In this document: piece after piece, positions 45,752 through 54,934 of the stretch
How positions within the stretch are numbered: position 1 is the first letter of the stretch
How the letters are laid out: the number at the start of each line of letters is the position of its first letter
NCBI GenBank assembly: GCA_020845755.1
Contig: JADLFE010000054.1
Coordinates: forward strand, 1 to 64,000
DNA: 64,000 nucleotides
Direction: 5' to 3'
Source: Phycisphaerales bacterium
Lineage (GTDB): Bacteria > Planctomycetota > Phycisphaerae > Phycisphaerales > UBA1924
Notes under the pieces: model-generated
The model's database searches: none
What the model was told of the DNA's origin: nothing
The model's input: the letters and a program-made list of their open reading frames with translations, nothing else
Made by a program: the position numbers and the translations under genes

Positions 45752-46360
45752 CTAGCGCCCCACCCCGCCACCCGACCCCGCTCTGACCTCCCGGGCCTGG
45801 ACGCCCCCCACCACGACAACCTCAAGGTCCAACGGACCGTGTGGGCTGGTCCCGACGTTTCGACCTGACCAGACCCACACGACCGTGAGACAGAGCAAGA
45901 GAGCAGCGCCGACCATGTAGGCCCCTGCCGCAGGGATCGCGATGAACTTGGCAGATTCCTTGGCAAGGGCTGCGCTGGCTAGCGATGGTGTGCGGATCGC
46001 CGCAACGACAAGTGCGACGGCATACCCGGCCCCACCGGCGCCCAGCCCCAGCGACATCCCGGCGCCCAGCCAGCGCGGTTGACGCGCGGTCATCACCGGC
46101 ACCAGCGAGATGAGCGCGATCGCGGCTGTCCCCATGCCGCCGGCGTGCAGGTGCGATCGACGGAGAAACGTCCAGGCGCGATCGACGAGCGCGGCGCTTT
46201 CGGCTCGCGACGCCTCGGGCACGCGCTCCGCGAGCACCCCGCGGATCGGACCGTCCTCGAGCCCGAGCACCGCGCCACCGATGAAGCCATAGAGTGTGGT
46301 GACGATCGCCAGCACCAGACCGTGCCACACACGACGCAATCCGATCGAGTACTCGTTCAT
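45752..46360 (-). CDS. Small polytopic membrane protein of unknown function
   Basis: 202 aa from the ATG at 46,360 with GAGG upstream. About five hydrophobic segments: [36 protein letters not shown], an Ala/Gly-rich pair near 110-135, and [20 protein letters not shown]. An acidic loop after the first helix contains an Arg/Glu-rich stretch. No family recognised. It ends 16 bp upstream of sucD on the same strand. Confidence 0.6.
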   Translation of the reverse strand: MNEYSIGLRRVWHGLVLAIVTTLYGFIGGAVLGLEDGPIRGVLAERVPEASRAESAALVDRAWTFLRRSHLHAGGMGTAAIALISLVPVMTARQPRWLGAGMSLGLGAGGAGYAVALVVAAIRTPSLASAALAKESAKFIAIPAAGAYMVGAALLLCLTVVWVWSGRNVGTSPHGPLDLEVVVVGGVQAREVRAGSGGGVGR

Positions 46361-46688
46361 CGCGGACCTCGCGCACCGATCGCCTACGCGTCGGACCGGC
46401 CCCACGCCGGCGCCCTCGCGCTTGACTTACCCGCGAACGCCACAACCACGGCCGGTTCATGGCCGCGCGGCATCCGCACGATTCCCACAGCATGCCCCCC
46501 ACAATCCCGGACGCCACGCCCGATCTGAGATCGTCGCCGCGGCCCGGGCCCCATTCTTCTCATGTCCGCTGCGGACCGCGGCCTTTCACCGCGCGCGAGA
46601 TTTCCTCCGCGCGTGTGTCGTGCATGTCCGCGCCTGATTTCCTCCCCCGCTATGCCGCCGAGTCACCCTGCCGCGCCGGCCGTTTGGG
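46361..46688. other. 328-bp region without a supported gene
   Basis: Between the small membrane protein and the fucosidase stop I see no coding signal, terminator or repeat worth reporting. Confidence 0.6.
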
Positions 46689-48530
46689 TCATTTCTTCCG
46701 AAGCACGATGCTCCGCACGTTGACCACCGCCTCGCCGGGCTTGGTGAGAGCCCGCAGAACCACCGTGTGCTCGCCGGGCGGGAGCTTGACACGCCCGAGT
46801 TCGATCGTGCGATACTGCTGCCAGCCGCCGGTCGCGGGGACGGTGAATTCCAGCGTGCCGCCGGGTGTTTCGAGTTTCATCTTCGCGCCGGCGGAGGCGT
46901 CGGCGCAGCCGAGTTCGGCCTCGACGAGATACTCGCCTGCCTGCCCATCGCCCGGGGCGGCGCCCTGGTCGATGCAGATCGGCCAGGTCGCGGTCGCGAC
47001 CGGATCGAGCCAATAGCCGAGGTTGTACTTCACGTCTTCCACCGCGCCCACCATCTCCACGCGCAGCGACGGGCCGTCGAGCGTGGCGTCGTGCGGCGTC
47101 AGCGTCAGCACGCCGTCCTCCGACGGATAGACCATGAACGCCATGGGCTCAATAGCGCCGGCCATCTCAAGTTTCACCACGGAACATGCGGCGTCGACGG
47201 GCGCTTCCGGCAAGTCGATCGCGGTCTGGCCTCCCTGGAACGATCCGCGACCGATCTTGAGCGTTCCCTCTCGCCCCAGCAGGCGAGCGCTCTTCACCGT
47301 GCCGCGCATCGGTACGGACAGACGCCCGCTCTTGGGCCAGTCGAAGATCATGAGGTAGAGCGTGCCGGGCTTCTGGGTCGCGCGCCCCCACGAAAGGCGA
47401 GGGAATGGGCTCGCCGTCGTGCCATAGATCGCTTCGGAGTTGACCTTCATCCACGCGCCGACGCCACGGAGCGTCTTCTGGGCCTCGTCGGGCACATGCC
47501 CGCGAGAATCGGGCCCGATGTTGAGCAGGAGATTGCCACCCTTGGAGACGATGTCGCACAAGAGCCGCACGACCGTCGTGGTGTCCTTCCAGTGTTTGTC
47601 GTGAGAACTGAATCCGTACGACTCGTTGAGCGTGTGATTGACCTCCCAGTCCATGCCGGGCAGGCCGGTGGGCGGCACGTACTTCTCCGGGGTGCCATAG
47701 TCGCCGTTCTTGTTTTCGAGCCCCTCGAAAAGGCGGTTGTTGACAACGATGTTGGGCTGCTTCTCGCGCATGTCGGCGAGCAACTGTGCCGCGCCCCACT
47801 TCTCGCCCTGGCGCTCGCGATCGGAGTAATCGAACCAGATGGTGCAGAGCGGCCCGTAGTTGGTGAGCAACTCGTCGACGTGGGCCCGGACATACCTGGT
47901 GTACTCGGCGTGATTGCGCGGATGCGTCGGCTTTGGATACGCCGGGAGCGCCATCTCATACGCGTCCGGGTGCTGCCAATCGAGGAGTGAGTAATAGAAG
48001 CCGGCACGCAAGCCACGCGAGCGCATGGAATCGGCAAACTCGCGTGCCATGTCGCGCCCGGGCGGAGAGATGTTGGTGCCGCCGGTGATGTCATTGTTCA
48101 GCGAATAGGGCTCGCGTGAGTTAAAGTTCGTGAAGCCCTCGTGATGCTTGGCGCACATCACGGCGTAGCGCATGCCGGTCTCCTTCGCCAGGTCGGCCCA
48201 GGTGTCGGTGATGCCGGGATCGGGCTTGAACAAGGGCTTCATCTGGCGCGCGTATTCGGCGCAGGGCACGCCGGCCCAGTGCTGGATCCACTCGGCGTAG
48301 TGCTGGGGATACACCTTGCCGTCCCACACGCCGCCCGCGCCCGAGTACAGGCCCCAGTGGATGAACATGCCGAATCGCGCCTCGCGCCACCAGGCCATCC
48401 GCTGGTCGCGCGTCGCGGCCCACTTGGCGAGTTCCGCGAATTGATCGGGCGGATCGATCACGCATCCGGACACGATGAATGGCGAAATCACAAGGCCGAG
48501 CGCGCACGCCGCACGAATGATTCTGTTCAT
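46689..48530 (-). CDS. Alpha-L-fucosidase, GH29 family, lipoprotein
   Basis: 613 aa from the ATG at 48,530. A signal peptide ends at FIVSGC, a lipobox. The GH29 barrel shows WWREARFGMFIHWGLYSGAG, YAVMCAKHHEGFTNFNSREP and the nucleophile Asp in CTIWFDYSDRERQG. SKGGNLLLNIGPDSRGHVPD closes the barrel. The C-terminal 180 residues are a beta-sandwich, likely carbohydrate-binding. It hydrolyses terminal alpha-L-fucose, probably from algal glycans, at the cell surface. Confidence 0.9.
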   Translation of the reverse strand: MNRIIRAACALGLVISPFIVSGCVIDPPDQFAELAKWAATRDQRMAWWREARFGMFIHWGLYSGAGGVWDGKVYPQHYAEWIQHWAGVPCAEYARQMKPLFKPDPGITDTWADLAKETGMRYAVMCAKHHEGFTNFNSREPYSLNNDITGGTNISPPGRDMAREFADSMRSRGLRAGFYYSLLDWQHPDAYEMALPAYPKPTHPRNHAEYTRYVRAHVDELLTNYGPLCTIWFDYSDRERQGEKWGAAQLLADMREKQPNIVVNNRLFEGLENKNGDYGTPEKYVPPTGLPGMDWEVNHTLNESYGFSSHDKHWKDTTTVVRLLCDIVSKGGNLLLNIGPDSRGHVPDEAQKTLRGVGAWMKVNSEAIYGTTASPFPRLSWGRATQKPGTLYLMIFDWPKSGRLSVPMRGTVKSARLLGREGTLKIGRGSFQGGQTAIDLPEAPVDAACSVVKLEMAGAIEPMAFMVYPSEDGVLTLTPHDATLDGPSLRVEMVGAVEDVKYNLGYWLDPVATATWPICIDQGAAPGDGQAGEYLVEAELGCADASAGAKMKLETPGGTLEFTVPATGGWQQYRTIELGRVKLPPGEHTVVLRALTKPGEAVVNVRSIVLRKK

Positions 48531-48536
48531 CGCATC

Positions 48537-48542
48537 AATGTA
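48537..48542 (-). promoter_or_regulatory. -10 element (TACATT) of the GH29 gene, leaderless spacing
   Basis: On the minus strand TACATT ends 6 nt before the ATG at 48,530, which also gives the correct signal-peptide start. Confidence 0.45.
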
Positions 48543-48596
48543 CCTGAACGCGGCAGCATCGCCACTTGCAGGCAATTGGTCCGGGTCATTGCCCGT

Positions 48597-49619
48597 TCAC
48601 TTCTTGTTCATGTTCGCCGCGGTAAAGACGCGCCCGGTGGTGTCGCGCTCCCACGTGTGGGCGGGGCCGGCCTTCTTTTCGTAGTGCACCCACATCTCAA
48701 ACCAGTAACTGCGGAACGCGTTCTCGCCGAACGGGGCAAAGTGCGCGTGTACGCGCTTCATCACCTGGGCCGAACTCCCCTTGAATCCAAGCACCGCGCG
48801 CCCGTGACGAACGCTCTCGGTATCCAGCGGCAGGCGGGAATACCGCCCGAGCAATTGCATGATGTTCGCCGCGGCGTAGGGCCCGATGCCCGGCAGGTCG
48901 ATCAACGCCTTATGAATGTCGTCGTCGCTGGTCGCGGGGTCCTCAAACCACTCGATGTCCACTCCGCCCTTCTTGCCCGCGACAAAGAGCCTGGCGAGTT
49001 CGACGATTCGGGCGTCGCGATAGCCGACGCGGCAGCGTGAACGCAACAGCGCGGGGCGCTGACGCGCCAGCACACGGGCCTCGGGAAACCCGCCGCCCTT
49101 GCCGACCACCTCGCACAATCGCCGGTTCATCGAGAGCGTGCCGGGCCACGTGACGTTGCAACTCGTCACAGTCTTGAGAACATCCTCGAAGAAACTCGGC
49201 GAGCGGAAGAGGCGGGCCCGCCCGGTAGACATCCAACGCGGATCAACCTCGTGGAACGCCGCAACATGCGCCGCGTCTTCATCAAGGCGGAGCATCCTCG
49301 ATATCTGCGCCTTGACTTCCTTCTTTTCTCCGCCGGTCAGCACGCGATCAAAGACGCACATGAGCGCTGTGCCGGGCTTGATCGCGTCAAAGTCCCGGCC
49401 CGGCTCGCCCACCGCGCCGCGGACGCGCCTCGCGCACCCCGCGGGCTTGCCCTGCGAGATCGTCACGCGCGCCGGACCCTCGCAAAGGTTCATCACGCGC
49501 GTGAATGTTCCTGCCCTCGGATCCCAGAAGTTGGGCCACAACAGAAAATACCCGTAGGAACACACGTCGCGCCACAGCAGGAAATCATCGGGCGGCGAGA
49601 TGGAGAGACGGGTTCCCAT
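48597..49619 (-). CDS. AlkA-like DNA glycosylase (HhH-GPD superfamily)
   Basis: 340 aa. The C-terminal half has the helix-hairpin-helix KALIDLPGIGPYAAANIMQL, followed by the catalytic Asp in LPLDTESVRHG. The N-terminal 120 residues resemble the beta domain of AlkA/OGG-type enzymes, and LFRSPSFFEDVLKTVTSCNV is typical. It should remove damaged bases from DNA. No iron-sulfur Cys cluster is visible. TGGAG lies 4 nt before ATG. Confidence 0.8.
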   Translation of the reverse strand: MGTRLSISPPDDFLLWRDVCSYGYFLLWPNFWDPRAGTFTRVMNLCEGPARVTISQGKPAGCARRVRGAVGEPGRDFDAIKPGTALMCVFDRVLTGGEKKEVKAQISRMLRLDEDAAHVAAFHEVDPRWMSTGRARLFRSPSFFEDVLKTVTSCNVTWPGTLSMNRRLCEVVGKGGGFPEARVLARQRPALLRSRCRVGYRDARIVELARLFVAGKKGGVDIEWFEDPATSDDDIHKALIDLPGIGPYAAANIMQLLGRYSRLPLDTESVRHGRAVLGFKGSSAQVMKRVHAHFAPFGENAFRSYWFEMWVHYEKKAGPAHTWERDTTGRVFTAANMNKK

Positions 49620-49741
49620 GAGACTCCATGTGCGGGCGGCAGCACATGAGCAAATGTGCAGCGCTCAACCCCTCGCGGTCGTGGGGCTTCGCACCCACTC
49701 CGCTCTTCTCCGCCGCTATGCCCGATGCCCCGTGCCCGCTC

Positions 49742-50470
49742 CTACGCCGACACCTTCTTCACGAGCGGGAACGCGTAGATCGCGATGTTCACGCACAGTC
49801 GGTCCGACAAACGCGCAAACGCCGGGTAATCACGCTCGATCTGCCCCTGGATGTCCTGCATCGAAACACCCGCTGCAGACAATTCGCCCGCGCTGGCCTT
49901 GTACATCTCGTCCAGCATGGCGCGATCGCACTCAAAGTGCGGCAGGACCGCGATCGTCCGCATGCCGACTCGGAAGATCGCGTTCTTGCTGTTCGCCGTC
50001 GACGCCAGCAACGTCGCGCCCGGTGGAAGTTGCGTGATCTGCTGCCCGCACGCCATGGACTGCGGCGAGTTCCACGCGATCCCCGCCATGAATGTGTCGG
50101 TCTGGCCCGCCGCCGTCAGCGACATGTTGAACATGCCGATCGCTGGCTTGTCTGTCCTCGCCTCGACCTTGCCCCCCAGCGCGTGCGCGATCATCTGAGC
50201 GCCCAGGCACACGCCGATCACCGGCAGGTCCTTGGCGTGCGCTGCCTTGATCAGTTCAACCTCGCGCTGCATCCATGGATACTGCCCGATGTCTGTCACA
50301 TTCTGCGGACCGCCCAGGATCACCAGACCATGAACGTTGTCCAGATCGCTCGGGATCGCATCGCCGCCCGCGGGGAAGCGAATATCGAGCCTGAAGCCGT
50401 GATCGCGGAGGGTCATCCCGAGGCGGCCCGGGCCGCCGGTGGGCCAGTGCTGGAAAACGAGGATTGCCAT
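49742..50470 (-). CDS. Class I glutamine amidotransferase
   Basis: 242 aa. The nucleophile Cys is in LPVIGVCLGAQMIAHALGGK, and the His-Glu pair in AVLPHFECDRAM. VHGLVILGGPQNVTDIGQYP precedes it. Stand-alone GATase1 proteins of this type are often annotated GMP-synthase-like and their acceptor is unknown. TACCAT lies 8 nt before ATG (50,479-50,484), another possible near-leaderless start. Confidence 0.8.
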   Translation of the reverse strand: MAILVFQHWPTGGPGRLGMTLRDHGFRLDIRFPAGGDAIPSDLDNVHGLVILGGPQNVTDIGQYPWMQREVELIKAAHAKDLPVIGVCLGAQMIAHALGGKVEARTDKPAIGMFNMSLTAAGQTDTFMAGIAWNSPQSMACGQQITQLPPGATLLASTANSKNAIFRVGMRTIAVLPHFECDRAMLDEMYKASAGELSAAGVSMQDIQGQIERDYPAFARLSDRLCVNIAIYAFPLVKKVSA

Positions 50471-50577
50471 AGTGGGCGATGGTAGTCGCCGGCCAGCAGC
50501 GGCGTCTTCTTCACGCTCGCCCTCTCATCCTCTGGCTTCTTTTCTCTCCGGGCACTCCGTGCTCCACTCTCTCGCAC

Positions 50578-51141
50578 CTACCCCCTCATCATCAGCACCA
50601 CCGCGTGCACCTCCACGCCCTCGCCGCGCCCCAGCGCGTCCAGCGTCTCGTGCGTCTTCCCCTTCACGTTCACGCGCGACGCCTCCACCCCCAGCATCCC
50701 CGCCAGGCTCGCGCGCACCGCCTCCTTCTGCGGCGACAACTTCGGCCTCTCGAGAATCACGGTCGCGTCGACGTTGACCACGCGATACCCCATCGACGCC
50801 GCCTTCGCCACCGCCGCCTCGAGAAACGTCCGCGAGTCCGCCCCGCGATACTTCGGATCCGTGTCGGGGAACAACTGCCCGATGTCCGGGAGCGCCAGCG
50901 CGCCCAGGATCGCGTCGGTCACGGCATGACACAACGCGTCGCCGTCCGAGTGCGCGATGATCGCCGGCGCACCCTGGATCGCCACACCCCCCAGCACCAT
51001 CGCCCGCGCCCCCTGCAGCGGATTGCCCGTGCGATGAATGTCATAGCCGAGGCCCACCCGAAAATCGGGCGTGAATCGCGAACCGCCACCCGCCGTCTGT
51101 GAACCCGCGGCCAGCGCGGGCGTAGGTTCATTCGTGCTCAT
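50578..51141 (-). CDS. ispF: 2-C-methyl-D-erythritol 2,4-cyclodiphosphate synthase
   Basis: 187 aa from the ATG at 51,141. It cyclises CDP-ME-2-phosphate in the MEP isoprenoid pathway. The metal-binding Asp and His are in RVGLGYDIHRTG, and AHSDGDALCHAVTDAILGAL is the family signature. It has about 25 extra N-terminal residues compared with the usual 157-160 aa. It stands alone, without ispD. Confidence 0.95.
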   Translation of the reverse strand: MSTNEPTPALAAGSQTAGGGSRFTPDFRVGLGYDIHRTGNPLQGARAMVLGGVAIQGAPAIIAHSDGDALCHAVTDAILGALALPDIGQLFPDTDPKYRGADSRTFLEAAVAKAASMGYRVVNVDATVILERPKLSPQKEAVRASLAGMLGVEASRVNVKGKTHETLDALGRGEGVEVHAVVLMMRG

Positions 51142-51147
51142 CGCCCG

Positions 51148-51153
51148 AGTGTA
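51148..51153 (-). promoter_or_regulatory. -10 element (TACACT) of ispF, leaderless spacing
   Basis: On the minus strand TACACT ends 6 nt before the ATG at 51,141. Confidence 0.5.
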
Positions 51154-51384
51154 ACCCCGCCCAGGACCTCGCCTCCGCACCCCGCCAGGAGCCAACACCG
51201 CCCAACAACCCCGGGCTCCCATGGACTCCCAAGAACTCCCCGAACAGCCCACGCCCGCCACGCCGCCCAACCACCCCCGGTTTGACACCCCGGGCTATCG
51301 ACCCCCGCCGCCCTTGGTCGATACAGTCAGTCCCTGATCTGCCCCGAACCCCGGCTGCACGCCGCTAGATCGATGGAGCCTCTG

Positions 51385-51843
51385 ATGTCGAACGTGTCTC
51401 ATCGTTGTGGTCTACCTCTGGCGCTCGTGGGCCTGATCGGTGTGTCGGCCCTCTCCGGCTGCGCCACCTACGCGCCGGGCGGCTCGGGCTTCTCCAACGA
51501 CACCTACACCTACTACAGCACCCCCCACGAGCCCAAGAACGTCCTCATCGTCGACACACGCACCGGCGAGCGCTTCTGGATGTATGAGATCCCCGCCGGA
51601 CGACAACTCGTGGTCCGCTTCTACGAAGACCAGTACCGCGACAATGCCTATACCCCCGCCGCGATGCGCTGGCAGGAAATGCCCATCGGGCAGAAATACG
51701 GCACGCTCTCCAACGTCATGGCCGTTCCCGACGCCGGCTGCCGCCGCATCGACTTGGACGTCCGCCCCGGGCCGGAAATGCCCACGACCACCGCCGACAC
51801 GACGATCCAGACCCCCGAAACCACCGCCGGCGACTCGTACTGA
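51385..51843 (+). CDS. Small lipoprotein of unknown function
   Basis: 152 aa from the ATG at 51,385, preferred over the ATG at 51,373 because GGAG lies 6 nt before it. The lipobox is in GVSALSGC. The mature part opens with a Tyr/Ser/Thr-rich stretch, then HEPKNVLIVDTRTGERFWMY and QLVVRFYEDQYRDNAY, a compact beta-rich domain, and ends in a Thr/Glu-rich tail. No family recognised. Confidence 0.6.
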   Translation: MSNVSHRCGLPLALVGLIGVSALSGCATYAPGGSGFSNDTYTYYSTPHEPKNVLIVDTRTGERFWMYEIPAGRQLVVRFYEDQYRDNAYTPAAMRWQEMPIGQKYGTLSNVMAVPDAGCRRIDLDVRPGPEMPTTTADTTIQTPETTAGDSY

Positions 51844-51880
51844 TCGATCCGCGTCACCCACCATCACCTGAAGGTCGCTT

Positions 51881-53104
51881 CTACTGCGGCGTGGCGACCA
51901 CCACGCTCGGTGCCATCGCCCCCTCGGTCTTGTCACCCTGACGCTTGATCCGCACCCCCGCACCGTTCAATAGATTGTGCGGGAATCGCGCCTGAAGATC
52001 ACGCAACAACGCCGATGCCGGGCGATCCTTCCGCGGCAAGTCCGCGTCGCCGAACAGCCCCACCGTCACCATGCTCATCGCCTCGCCGTGGTAATAAAAA
52101 GCCTGCTCGCCGTCCTTCCTCAGTTTCGTTGCGGCCTCCTCCGCCAACTTGCGGAATTCCTTCCGCTCCGTCTCGCCGGGAGGTGAAAAATCGCCCCGCG
52201 CATACCGCCCTACCTGCAGCGTGTACTTCGCCTGTGCCCCGTACATCCGACGCACGTTCAGGAGATCCAGTTCCGGCGTGCTCCCCGCCATCGCCGCCTT
52301 CGACGGCGGGATCAGGAACGACCCTGCGAACGGCCGCTCTCCCTCGACCTGAAGCCCGCGGATACGCTGAAGATCCGACTTGGCCTGCGATGAATCCGGC
52401 GCGTCGTACTTGCCATACGCCACCATGAACGACTGCCCGCGGCGCGTGACAAACGCGTCGCGCAACTCCTCGATCGCTCGGATGCGCACGAGCGCCGTCT
52501 GCGCCTGTCCCTCACGTGATTGCTCCGGGCTGTCCGTCGTAAACGCCGCGATCACGATCGTCCAGGCATCAAACTCCGCCTCGTCCTTTCCAGGTGCTGG
52601 CGGCGCCGAAATTGGCCTGAGGTTCCCCGGCCGTTGCGCCGCCGCATCGCCCAACCCCAATTCCTTGTCCAACCCGCCCAGCACATCGCCGTTGTCCGAC
52701 GTGCCAGCCAACGAACCAGAACCCCCACGCGCCCCGTTATCGCCGATCCAGGGCGTGCCCTCCAAGTCGACCGGCCGCCGCGCCAGTTCCCGACTGGCCG
52801 CGGCATTGCTCTCGCGGGGCTTGAGCCACGGATAGTCCTCGTACGGGTCGGCGTGGACGTCCGCGGACTGGGTCGCCTTTTCGACGGATTGGCAGCCCGA
52901 AATCGTCCATATTGTTAGTATTACGATAGGAAAAAAGTAAAGTGCGATAATTGCGCTGTTGACATGGTGTGTGAAAAAGCCCGATCGTTTGGGGGCCGAC
53001 GGTTCCGAATCACACCGGACACGCCGAACGCGTTTGCCCGCCGATCGTGGGGCAAAAGATTTCTGTTGGTCCGAGGTTTGGTTATTCATCACAAGTATCG
53101 GCAT
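51881..53104 (-). CDS. Lipoprotein with SPOR-like repeats
   Basis: About 407 aa from the ATG at 53,104 (ATG 53,089 is equally possible). A basic N-terminus precedes a hydrophobic segment IIALYFFPIVILTIW and a lipobox-like TISGC near residue 70, unusually deep for a signal peptide. Two regions, WTIVIAAFTTDSPEQSREGQ and AKYTLQVGRYARGDFSPPGE, look like SPOR-type alpha/beta units, which bind peptidoglycan. The hydrophobic segment uses AT-rich codons (ATA, CTA, TTT) unlike its neighbours. Confidence 0.5.
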   Translation of the reverse strand: MPILVMNNQTSDQQKSFAPRSAGKRVRRVRCDSEPSAPKRSGFFTHHVNSAIIALYFFPIVILTIWTISGCQSVEKATQSADVHADPYEDYPWLKPRESNAAASRELARRPVDLEGTPWIGDNGARGGSGSLAGTSDNGDVLGGLDKELGLGDAAAQRPGNLRPISAPPAPGKDEAEFDAWTIVIAAFTTDSPEQSREGQAQTALVRIRAIEELRDAFVTRRGQSFMVAYGKYDAPDSSQAKSDLQRIRGLQVEGERPFAGSFLIPPSKAAMAGSTPELDLLNVRRMYGAQAKYTLQVGRYARGDFSPPGETERKEFRKLAEEAATKLRKDGEQAFYYHGEAMSMVTVGLFGDADLPRKDRPASALLRDLQARFPHNLLNGAGVRIKRQGDKTEGAMAPSVVVATPQ

Positions 53105-53264
53105 GGTATCAAGTTGGACACTTTCGCGAAGGCCGACGGATTTTGCACTGATCCAAGAGTCGCCGTCGATACAGAATGCCAGAACGGGCCACGCGACGGG
53201 TCGGCTGGGTGTTGGGAAGTTCTCCTGACAACGACGATCCGGGCCCAACGATGGAGTCCTTCAC

Positions 53265-53552
53265 ATGTCAGACATTGCCCCGATCAGTTCGGGTCCCTTG
53301 GCGAGGATCGGCCCCGCCTCGGTTGGTCGTGCGTCGTCCAGTGTACGTGCCGAGGCGGCCCCGTCTCGACGCGGCACGGACCAGGTCGAGGTTTCCGACA
53401 TGGCGTACTACATGAGCCAACTTCGTTCGCTCCCACCGGTGCGCCAGGACCTGATCGATCAGGTCCGTTCGCAGGTGGAGGCCGGTACATACGAGACCCC
53501 GCAGAAGATCGACGCCGCGATCGAAGCGATGTTCGACGATCTGACCTCGTAA
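53265..53552 (+). CDS. flgM: Anti-sigma-28 factor FlgM
   Basis: 95 aa with GGAG upstream. The C-terminal half, DQVEVSDMAYYMSQLRSLPP, then VRQDLIDQVRSQVEAGTYET and a final acidic helix, matches the sigma-28-binding region of FlgM. It holds the flagellar sigma factor inactive until hook completion. A strong terminator follows, so it is monocistronic. No other flagellar gene is nearby. Confidence 0.7.
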   Translation: MSDIAPISSGPLARIGPASVGRASSSVRAEAAPSRRGTDQVEVSDMAYYMSQLRSLPPVRQDLIDQVRSQVEAGTYETPQKIDAAIEAMFDDLTS

Positions 53553-53592
53553 GCCTTCGCCCATCCGATTGATTTCCGAGCACCTCGGTCAC

Positions 53593-53633
53593 CACCGCCG
53601 GCCGCCTTCAAGGCTCCGGCGGTGTGTTTTTTT
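53593..53633 (+). terminator. Intrinsic terminator of flgM
   Basis: CACCGCCGG (53,593-53,601) pairs with CCGGCGGTG (53,616-53,624), followed by seven T. Confidence 0.85.
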
Positions 53634-53791
53634 GTATGCGTATGTGCGATTCACAACAAAGGCGGGTGAAGCGCCCCATCGGGCTATGCTCGGTCATCCA
53701 GCGTTCCGGTTGTGCGTTCCTTGCGTGATGAAGAGTCCCGTCGGACTCGTCGCGCGGCCGCGGCGCTGGCGGCTGAACAAGGAGCACACCC

Positions 53792-54847
53792 ATGCAGGTC
53801 GATCACGCGAAGCTCGAGCAGTTGCTCAGTCGGATGGTGGGCGACATCGGCGCCGCGATGAGCGCGGTGCACGTGGTGGTGGGCGATCGCCTAGGGCTGT
53901 ACCGGGCGCTGGCAAACGGTGCGAGCACTCCGAATGAACTCGCGCAGCGAACAGGGACACACGAGCGGATGGTGCGCGAGTGGCTCTTGAACCAGGCCGC
54001 GAGCGGATACGTGGAGTACGACAAAGATCGCCAGTCGTATTCGATGACGCCCGAGCAGGCGATGGCACTGGCGGACGAGTCGAGCCCGGCCGCGATGAAC
54101 GGGGCGTTCGACATCATCACCTCGGTGCACCGCGACACCGACCGGCTGGTCGAGGTCTTCCGCTCCGGGCGGGGACTTCCCTGGGGGGCGCACGATCGCT
54201 GCCTGTTCTGCGGCACGGAGCGATTCTTCGCCGCCAACTACCGCGCCAATCTCATCGAGTCCTGGATCCCGGCGCTCGAGGGCGTCCACGCCAAACTCCA
54301 ACGCGGGGCCCAGGTTGCGGACGTCGGATGCGGGCACGGCGCCTCGACCATCCTGTTGGCCAAGGCGTTCCCGAACTCCGCGTTCCGCGGATTCGATTTT
54401 CATGAGCCCTCGATCGAGTGCGCGCGACGCCACGCGAAGGAGGCAGGCGTGAGCAACGCGGCCTTCGAGGTCGCGGACGCGGCGTCGTTTCCCACGTCCG
54501 GATCGGGGTACGACCTGGTCGCGTGCTTTGACTGTCTTCACGACATGGGCGACCCAGTCGGGTGCGCGACGCGGGCGCGCAAGACCCTGGCGCCGGGCGG
54601 CATCTGGATGGTGGTCGAACCCGCGGCCGGGGACCGGGTCGAAGAGAACTTGAACCCGATCGCGCGGGTGTTTTCCGCCGCCTCGACGGCGATCTGCGTG
54701 CCGGCGTCGCTGGCGTTCGATGGTCCGGCGCTCGGGGCATGCGCCGGGCCGCAGAGGCTGACCGAGACAATCCGGCGGGGCGGCTTTGCGCGTTGCCGGG
54801 TTGCTGCCCGGACGCCGTTCAACCTTGTCTTTGAGGCGAGCGCCTGA
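53792..54847 (+). CDS. SAM-dependent methyltransferase with N-terminal winged helix
   Basis: 351 aa. The N-terminus has a winged-helix dimerisation domain (GDRLGLYRALANGASTPNEL, then HERMVREWLLNQAASGYVEY). The C-terminal class I fold shows motif I in QVADVGCGHGASTILLAKAF and an acidic FRGFDFHEPSIECARRH. This layout matches the rv2258c-like group of small-molecule methyltransferases. AGGAG lies 9 nt before ATG. The substrate is unknown. Confidence 0.8.
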   Translation: MQVDHAKLEQLLSRMVGDIGAAMSAVHVVVGDRLGLYRALANGASTPNELAQRTGTHERMVREWLLNQAASGYVEYDKDRQSYSMTPEQAMALADESSPAAMNGAFDIITSVHRDTDRLVEVFRSGRGLPWGAHDRCLFCGTERFFAANYRANLIESWIPALEGVHAKLQRGAQVADVGCGHGASTILLAKAFPNSAFRGFDFHEPSIECARRHAKEAGVSNAAFEVADAASFPTSGSGYDLVACFDCLHDMGDPVGCATRARKTLAPGGIWMVVEPAAGDRVEENLNPIARVFSAASTAICVPASLAFDGPALGACAGPQRLTETIRRGGFARCRVAARTPFNLVFEASA

Positions 54848-54886
54848 GCGGGGAGTGGCCGGCCGCGCCGGGCGTGATGGACCCCG

Positions 54887-54892
54887 TATACT
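54887..54892 (+). promoter_or_regulatory. -10 element (TATACT) before nuoD
   Basis: TATACT followed by a leader of about 35 nt that contains CCCCGC-gaggt-GCGGGG, a small hairpin at 54,899-54,915. Confidence 0.45.
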
Positions 54893-54934
54893 AGAAACCC
54901 CGCGAGGTGCGGGGTATCTGTTCGGGGAATCGCC

